From a virus: a stretch of 64,000 nucleotides of DNA. Positions 26,396-35,300 of the stretch are shown piece by piece (positions within the stretch are counted from its first letter, which is position 1; the number at the start of each line of letters is the position of its first letter). Location of the stretch: positions 1 through 64,000 of IMG/VR virus record IMGVR_UViG_3300008113_000183; one strand, 5' to 3'. The position numbers and the translations under genes were made by a program. The notes beneath the pieces are model-generated. The model saw nothing but the letters and a program-made list of their open reading frames with translations, ran no database searches and was not told the origin of the DNA.

Positions 26396-29300
26396 TTAAT
26401 TATTCCTATTAACTGTAACTTGGCTTGGGATAGCAGCATTTTCATAAGAGTCTATCACTGATGGCTGCTCAATACGCATATTAGCTGTGTATACCTTAGC
26501 TAAATTGTTGACAACTAATTCCCAGTTTAAAGAGACTGGGGTTCCGTCATCATAGTACTCATCCCATTCAACATTTGGCCATTCAGAAACTCTTTCATAG
26601 ATATATTCTGTAAGTCTAAGGCTAACATAAGCATTGTATGTTTGTTTCATTGCTGCTGATACGCCTTGGATTGTTGAACTTGCGTACTGTGTAAAGTAGT
26701 CGGTTTTATTGATGTCTTTAGCTTTTGAAGTAAGATCAGAGTACCTATCAGAAAATACTCCTGGAGAAAAACTTGAAGCAAGCTGCGTCAATAGATCAGC
26801 TGAAGAGGCTTTCTTATATTTATCAAACAAAGAATTTGCTTCTCTTATTATTGTCTCTAATGCTTGAGTTGGTGTTTTGTAAAAAATAACTCCCAAAACT
26901 CTTTCTCCATATACGTCTTTATCATAATACACTGGAACTGGTTCTCCGTTTATCAGTCTTCTTTCTATAGATTTTGCTGAACCAGCTTCAAAGTCATTTT
27001 CAGTAAAAGAAGCTGTTACATTTTCTGGAGAAACTCTAAGAACAAATATTTTATCCTTTAATGCATTTCTAGTAAACATCTTTGCTTTGCCACCTGGAGA
27101 TGAAGAGTTTACAAACTCACCAGAGTTTGTTGCATATACTCTAACTTTTCCTGTTTTTGCAGCGCTATTATCCGGTAGGCTTGTAGCAATTACAAATGTA
27201 TTAGGTGTTGGTGTTGCCTCAATCTTTGCAGAACTGTTTAAAATATAGAATCCACCAGGATTATCTATTGCGATAACGCAGATCTCATCTACATTAAAAT
27301 CATGATTAGCTTCTGTTGTAATTGTTGCTTTTTTAGAATTAATTGAAATATTTGTAATATTTGCAGTTTTTCCACTTGTGTGAATATCTGTTGAAATAAC
27401 ATTTATTTCTGGTGTGTTTATTCCATCAAATCTTATTCTAAACTTCTTACCAGATGTATCTAAAAGATCAATAACATCTATAGTGTCACCGTCTATAATT
27501 TCTTCAACCTTGCATATGACTTTAAAGAATCTATTTAATCCAGCTTTTTCTGGTCCTATTCCAGAATATTTTAGAACCTGAGTATTAACTAAAGCATTTT
27601 CGAAGTCAATATATCTTACTAGATCGTTGATTTCTTTTTCTTTCCACCCCAATTTAGAAAGTAAATCATTTGTTCTAATATAGGAATAACCTTCTGCGGT
27701 CTTAATCTTTGAAGACACGCCAAGAATTCCAGGAAGAAGCTTCTTTGTATGATACCTTCCAACTACCATACCTTGACCGCTTAGCCCCAGACCAGAGTCC
27801 ATTGCTTTACCGTTTTTATTAAGATACTGAATATAGCATCCGTGTTGGTCGAGAACATTATCTCTCATCCAGCTCCAGCCTTTCCAGGCCAACTTTCCAC
27901 CAACTCCAGCTCCAAGGCCAGCAGAAATTCCGCCAACCAATAAACTGGCTCCAGGTATTGCCATGGAAGTGATTCCTAATGCGGTGGCACCCAGGGCAGT
28001 AGCTCCAATGAACATGGAACTCATGCCACCAAGTGCAATTTGACCAGAGGAAGCAGCAGAGCCTTGAGCAACTAAACCTTTAACCTGGGTGTTTATATCA
28101 TTTATTCCTTCAGAAGTAAAATGAGCCATAATATCTTTTGTTAAAGCTGCAGCTCCGTGTGTAAACTGAATTCCTCCAATCATTTGTGTTTGTAGAGAAT
28201 CAGCTAGTCCATCAACGCTAATTTGGGACATAGAATTTATTCCTGAACCAAGAGAGCTCATATAAAGCCTTGTGTCATTTCTTAGCGACTGCATATGCAT
28301 CCATGTTCCAATCCAAGATGACATAAACCATTTTGCTGGATCATTAACTGTAACTAATGCATTTGGCGTTATTGAAGTAACAAAACCTAATTCAGACGTA
28401 AAGTGGTGTACAACCTGTTCTACCTCAAACATGCCATACATTCTTTCATAAACATCTGCCAAATAAACAAGATCGTGAGGTCTTATGTCAGCGTTTCCTA
28501 TAATGACTATTTCGCCCGTGTATATGTCCTTTAGTGAATCTTTCAAATGCGCTAAAGCTACTCTTCTAGCAAGCATTTCATCTGGAGTTCCTTGAGCAAA
28601 TTTTGAGATTCCTCTAGCAAACTCAAATGGATGAAGTATTGGGTGAAGTGCTCCAAATAATCCAGAACCTGTAGCGTTATCAAAGAATAGACCAGTTTCA
28701 ACAGTTTTTTCAACTTGCCTTTCTGCTGGAGCAGACTTATCCATAGCAACGGTTACAGGATACTTGCCATCTGATACTGCAGTAACCATTGTTGCAACGC
28801 CGTTAAGATTTTCTGTTATTCCATTTGCTAAAATATGTGAGAAAGAACTTAAGTAATGAACTCTTTGGAAAGGTTGTCTAATTTCAATAACGGGTTCTGC
28901 ATATTCTCTAGTGAACGGGTTATCTACTGCCCTTAAAAGAGATCCTGGTCTACCTAATGAATAATAAATTGAATCATTTAAAACTTTATTTAGGATGTTT
29001 GCTTGTTTGGACATCTGCCCAACCTGAGAAAGACCATAACCGAGCTGCATCATAGACATTCTAAATAGGTTTACTAAACCGCTAAGAGAATCACCTAAAG
29101 CAGTAAAGAGTGGTCCTATATTTTTGTCCCAAAAACCACTAACATCTTCACCCCATTTGCCAATAAAGTTTGTTGCACTGCTTCCTTCTGATCTATTTTG
29201 TGCAAGTAGTTTAGTGAATTTATCTTTACTCTTACCATAATCTTCATTTGGATCAATGTAAGCTTGAAAAATTTTTAAAACTGGAGTAAAGTCCCAGTTA

Positions 29301-32300
29301 TCATCGCCAGCAAATTTTCTGTTAGGCTTTAATACTAACCAAGCTCTTGCGTATGGATCAGACCACATTCTGTTTCTAAATGCTCCAACCATAAACAAAA
29401 ATAATTGTCTTGATGTTTTAATTGATGCAATATACTGATCTTGATCCTCTTTTTCAGACACTCCAGATAAAGTTAATGACTCTCTAATAATTCCTAATAT
29501 TTTGTCTAATTTATCGTTTAGCAAATCGTTAAAATAACTTATTAAGCCAACACTTGAATCCGGATTATCAATAAAACTTTTTCTTGCAGTTTCTAAACCT
29601 TGTCTAGTTTTTTCCGAAACAATTTTTTGCCCTGCGTATACGGCCTGTCCATTCTCTAAAGCTGGCCCTTGAACGTCAAGTGAATCAAAAAATCTATCAC
29701 CAAAAACTAAAGAAAATTCATCTTCTGCTGTTCCACCTGAATCTCCATAGTTTTTAAATAAATTATTTACATTTTTATTTGTAGCCGCTGTTGATTCTTG
29801 ACTGTCTGCGTTTTGCGTAGAGTATCTTTTTTCGAGGTTGTCAATGTATTGTCTTCCACTTTGATTTCCGGTAGTAACTCCTTGATCACCTAACTTTGAT
29901 CCAAGCCCAAACCCTGCGCTAAGATAGCTTCCAATTTCTTGTTCACTTTCTGGACCATCTGCTGGAAGACCATAAGCTCTCTGGAAAGCTTCTTTAACTT
30001 TTGCATATGTATGATAACCGGACCTAAATTGATCCCATATTTCTATTGCCTGTTGTAATGTTCTTCCGTTGCCTGCAATAACTGAAACTTCTTGAGAATA
30101 ATCTTCGTCATAAAACTTTCTAGCTTCTACAGACTTTGGCTCAGCTTCATCAAAAATTGGAGAGAATCTTTTTCCAGCAAAACTTGATCTATCTTTTTTT
30201 TCTTCTTTTAATATGTTTTTTAGATTGTCTAAATCATCGTATTTACCGTTTTTTACTAAATCAAAATAATCTTTTGTTCCTGGACCAAACTCACCATTTT
30301 CGCCAAGAATATTTCCAGCTATTTCTAGTTTTCCAATTGAGTTAATAGCATCAACAATAGAAACACTGTCAGCTAAACGGAATTCAAAAAATGCATCTCC
30401 ATCAGAAGGTGCGGTCGGACTATAGCTTTGGTTTACTCTAGTTAGTTTCTTACCTTTAAATACTCCAAAAGAAATAATCTTTTTATCACCACCGAACTCA
30501 TGAACAACCTCTTCTCCAGGAGGAGCAAATTCATCTACTGGAAGCACTATATCAGGAACAACGCCTACGGGCATATCATCTGGAACGAAAGCGTAATAGC
30601 ATTTTCTTGGAATGGGGAAAGGAGCAATTCCGGTAGCGGCGGTTGTTTGTATGGAGTCTTCTGCTCCATGCCAATCACCTTCTGATTTTGAGTGATTCCC
30701 ATCTGACCAAAAAGTTTTTTCACTTTGAGTAAGATTTAACATACCAAGATAATATGCTGCGTCAGGAGAGACTACTGCGCTGAGGTGAGCTTCTTTTCCA
30801 AGCTGAAGTGTATTACCGCCACCAACACCCCAGTGAGATCCGGTATCAAGTTTTGATCTCACAGTATTTCCAAATTTATCTGTAGAAAATACGGTGCTAT
30901 TTCCATTCTCAACCGTATTGTCATATGGGGATGCTATTCTTACTGTTTCTTGACCCCAAAGATAGTATGCCGGCCTACATACGACAGCCTTACCAGTACT
31001 TGGGCTATAAATCATAACTTTTCTTTCCTGATATGATTTAGCATTGCCGACCGGAACGTAACCGCCTTGACTTTGTATAAACTGCTCTATGCTTTCATCG
31101 GAAAATCCATCTGAAGGTTTATATGGCCATCTCATGGCAATGTAGAATTGTTCGTCCTCTGGAGTTTTTGGAGCCTTCCAATCTCTTAACCCTGCTGCGT
31201 TTGAATTAAAGTCTGGATTATTTTTTAGGATATTATAAACATCTGCCCTAGTTTCACTTGAGTCAAGTATTAAACCTGGATTATCTGGTAATGGCATTCG
31301 AATAACTGCAGATCCACTTGTTGCACCAAGTTTTTCTTGGAATATATAACTATCTGCTATTTCAGTTTCTGTTCCTTTAAAACTTGGCATGCCAGATGCG
31401 TTAAGTTTAAGGGCAAGCGGGATTCCATTTGCATTTTCGACCGTTGAATAATCAACTGTATTACTAACTCCAGCATAGCGTTCACTTTCTAGCTTTAGTA
31501 AAGTTACCCACCTTGTTTCTTCTTTTAACCCACCAACTTCATTGTAACTCCAGCTATCAAGTGCTAAAGTCATGTAGTCAGCTTTGTGATTTTCCCATTT
31601 ACCCAATTGATCAGCTAGTGCGTAATAGGCAAAGTCTTCCAAGACAACTTTGTCATCTCTATCGGTAAAAAATGGAAATCTATATCTAAGAGGTAATTGA
31701 TCTATCTGTTTATGATTTTTTAATTGATTTTCATCAAGAGTTACTTGGGTTGAATCTTCTGTTGATATAGGTAAGTGAAAACCAACTGTTGCAAAACCAA
31801 AAGCTTCTGGAATTTGAGCTATTGCATTTCCAGAATCATCTCTATATTCCATAGTTGATTTGTAGCCAAAAGCTATAACCCTACTTTTACCTGCATTGTC
31901 TCTTAATTTATCTGCAGGTATATAAACTCCACCTGAAGTTGTTGTTAATTGCTGTGATAAGGTATCTTCAATCGATATTAGCGAACTATCCGCTTGTGTG
32001 AAAGCCGCAGCATCAGCGATTGGATTAGAGTTCTTATTAAGCTCTTTCATTGTGTTCTCAAGAACAGTATCTATATCCAATTCTTTTGGAGCAGAGATTC
32101 CAAGTTCTTCTGCCCTCTTTGTTCCTGGGTATCCAGTTGTCAATGGAACAACGCCAGAGGTATACAACCAATGGGGTTTACCGTAAAATACAGTAGATCT
32201 ATCTTCAAATGGTCTTACTGCAACAATGTAATTAGGCAGAAGTCTTGCGCACATTTGAAAGAGATCCCAGACAGTTCTCATGTATGTTTGAGCTCTAAAT

Positions 32301-35300
32301 GAAACCTCATCTAAACCAGGCAAGTCGTCGTCTAAGCCAGAAGTTATACCCATTGCATTAAATAGATTAGTTCCACCTCTTCCGCTTAGAACTCCAGCTA
32401 AACCACCACCAGCGAGTATTCCACCAATTATTGGGGCGCCAAGTCCTCCAGTTACGGCTATACCAGCAGCTGCAACAGCACCACTTAAAGCTACCTTAGC
32501 AAATCCAGCTGAATTATTATTATTTCTTACTTCATTTTGTTGACCATTTGCATCTATTAAATTTTTAGCATCAGTGTTTCCAGCTGAAACTCCACTGCCA
32601 GCATTTGCTGTCATTTCATTCCATGAATAATCAGTTAGTCTACCAATATAATTAAGTCTTTCGTTTGGTTTATCTTCTGGTGTAATACTGGCTACGGTCG
32701 ACCATCCGTCACCAAGGTCTCCACCTAAGAACTGAGCAATTCCGGTTCCATTTCCTGGGTAAATATTTCTCTTAAATATTTCAAAATCTCTTTGCGAACT
32801 AAAGTTTGCCCACAATGTTCTCATTAAAGAAATGCCACCAGACCTTACTTCTGGACCAACTCCAAAAACACTTTCTTCATCTCCACCAGTTGCCAACACA
32901 TTAATAGCAGATCCTATGCCAAACGTTTTTCCATTTGCCTCACCTAAAGAATCAAATATACCTTTGACTTGAGAAACAACTGCTTCATTCTTTGCAGCCT
33001 CTAGATCGTTAAGTGGCTCATAAAGTATTTGACCAAAGTGTCTAATGCCAAACTTATTTTCTGAGAATATTCTTCCCCTAGTAGCGTGTGCTATTGCTTC
33101 GCGAGTTCTTGATGAACCCATTGTCAAAAGTCTAACCATAAGATCTCTTGGCTCAGACAGCCAGAATCCAGTGTTTATTCCACCGTCGATCTTACCGCTG
33201 TCTCCCTTTTTATTTGTCGAGTTAACGATTGGACTTAATTCAATAGCATCTGATTGAGCAGTAATTGTTACTATTTCTCCATTTTCTACAGAAGTAATTG
33301 TTCCATTGAATATAGTTTGCAACGAGTTTGGATTAGCTCCATATCCGCCTCTTAGATGCACTCTTACACCTGGCTTGAGCCTTATGCTATTGATGTCAAC
33401 CACATATGTGTTTTCCATGTGTCCAACCATATTACGAGCTCTATTGAGAGCTTTATCTAGGACTGATTCAATTCCATCTAATTGTGTTAATTGTTCATTT
33501 TGAAACTCTTCTTCTGCGTCAAAGATTCTAGTAGACTCTGCTGTTGTTAACTTAGAGTACATATTTGAAACTCTAAGAATTAAAGTATCACCTAAAATAT
33601 CTTCAGATTGAACAACGGAAAAATCTATAATTGATTGAAGACCATAGAAGTTGTCAAACAACTTTACTCCAGAAAAATAACCACCTTCATCAATAAGCCA
33701 AAGCATGTAGGTTGGAAATGCTCTAATCATTCTTCCTGAGATATCTCTGTACTTTGTATCTATGAGCATTCTTTCCCAGTGTTTTGCAACATTGCTATTT
33801 GCAGCCTGAGTAGACATAACCTCTGGTGAGTCGGATGAACTTCCTGAATAAGGGTCACTAAAGTCTGCCAGATTTGATCCAGCTCCCTTAAGGGAATCTA
33901 TATGGGCGCTGCCTTCGCCCTTTTTGTATGTCTTAGAAGGATCATCGGCATCAGTAAATGGAACAGCGATCGGCACAAAGTTGATCTTTCCATCTGTGTC
34001 ATCTCCGGAATTAGCCTTTGTTGGCCTTACTCCGTCAATTGTAAAATAAAATCTATTATTAGACTTGCTTACATAGCCTAAATGATAGCCATTTGCATGG
34101 TATAAGAAGGCTGGCATTTTGTCATCTGAAGGATTTTCTTCTGCTGGTATATAAGTAATTGTGTGATGAATGGTTAATTCGTCAGGATCAATACTAAGGT
34201 AGCCGTCTTCTGAAATAACTAAATCTTTAGTTTCAAGTATATTTTGAATTTGCTGAGTTGCGCTAGAGTCACTATACGACAAGTCTCCAACTGCAGTGTT
34301 GAACTTTACGCTTCCAGATCCAAGAGAAGCTGTTAAGCCAAAAACTGCAGTTTTATCATCTATGTCTGGATATTCTTTAATAAAATCTATTAACAAGTTT
34401 TTGTTTTGACCCTTAAAGAACTCTCGAACTGCCCCTTCTACATATGCAGATGCTTCGAGTAAACCTATTTGTTCTTTATCAAAATACTCTTTTAGTTTCT
34501 TTAGTTCATTGTTTTGAACCATAGTTTTAATATCATTAAGAATTTTGTTAGTATTCTTTTGTTGTTCAGTTGTAGACTGAGCATTAAGTTGTTTTGGAGT
34601 AACAGTAAAAGCCTTCATTTTTTCTTGCTGTGGAGCAAGATGTTCGATGATGTCATCGTCAAACATTTCAAAAGATCTAAAATAATAATCCGGATCTAAA
34701 CATCCAACGACTTCTCCATTAGAATCTTTTACAGAAAGAGGAAAATCTGGATATGCATTAAAAGCACCCCATAGCTGTTTAATTCTTAAAAATGGGTTTC
34801 TCTTTGTTCCAAATGTTTCTATCATATCTTTTTGCTGCTTTGACGAAAGTGTCTCTCTTTGCTGTTGAAAAATATCAAAGTCAACAAGAGACATTCTTAC
34901 GTCATAAACGTGTGGAAAATTTGGAATAGTATTAACTTCATAACTTAAGGGCATTACATACTTAATGCCAGCTAAAGCGGCAACTATATTCTTGATGCCC
35001 ATAAAGCCTATAACGCCAGTAGAATGTTCAATTCTTGCTAGACCATTAATATGCTCAAAAACTTTTCTTAGTTTTATTAATTCTTTTTCGCCAAAAACAG
35101 TCATTGATATATTAATATAAGAATCTTTTCCACCAATGTGTTGATAAGTTGGCTCCTCTTGCATTTGGAGCTGCAACTTAGCTAAGTTATTTCCAAGAGT
35201 CACTGAAACACCATTAACTATTACGGCTTTAGGATCCAGATCAACCTTAAACATTGGAACTTCCCATTCGTTAAATTGGTAGTTCGCCTGTCTTAACCTT

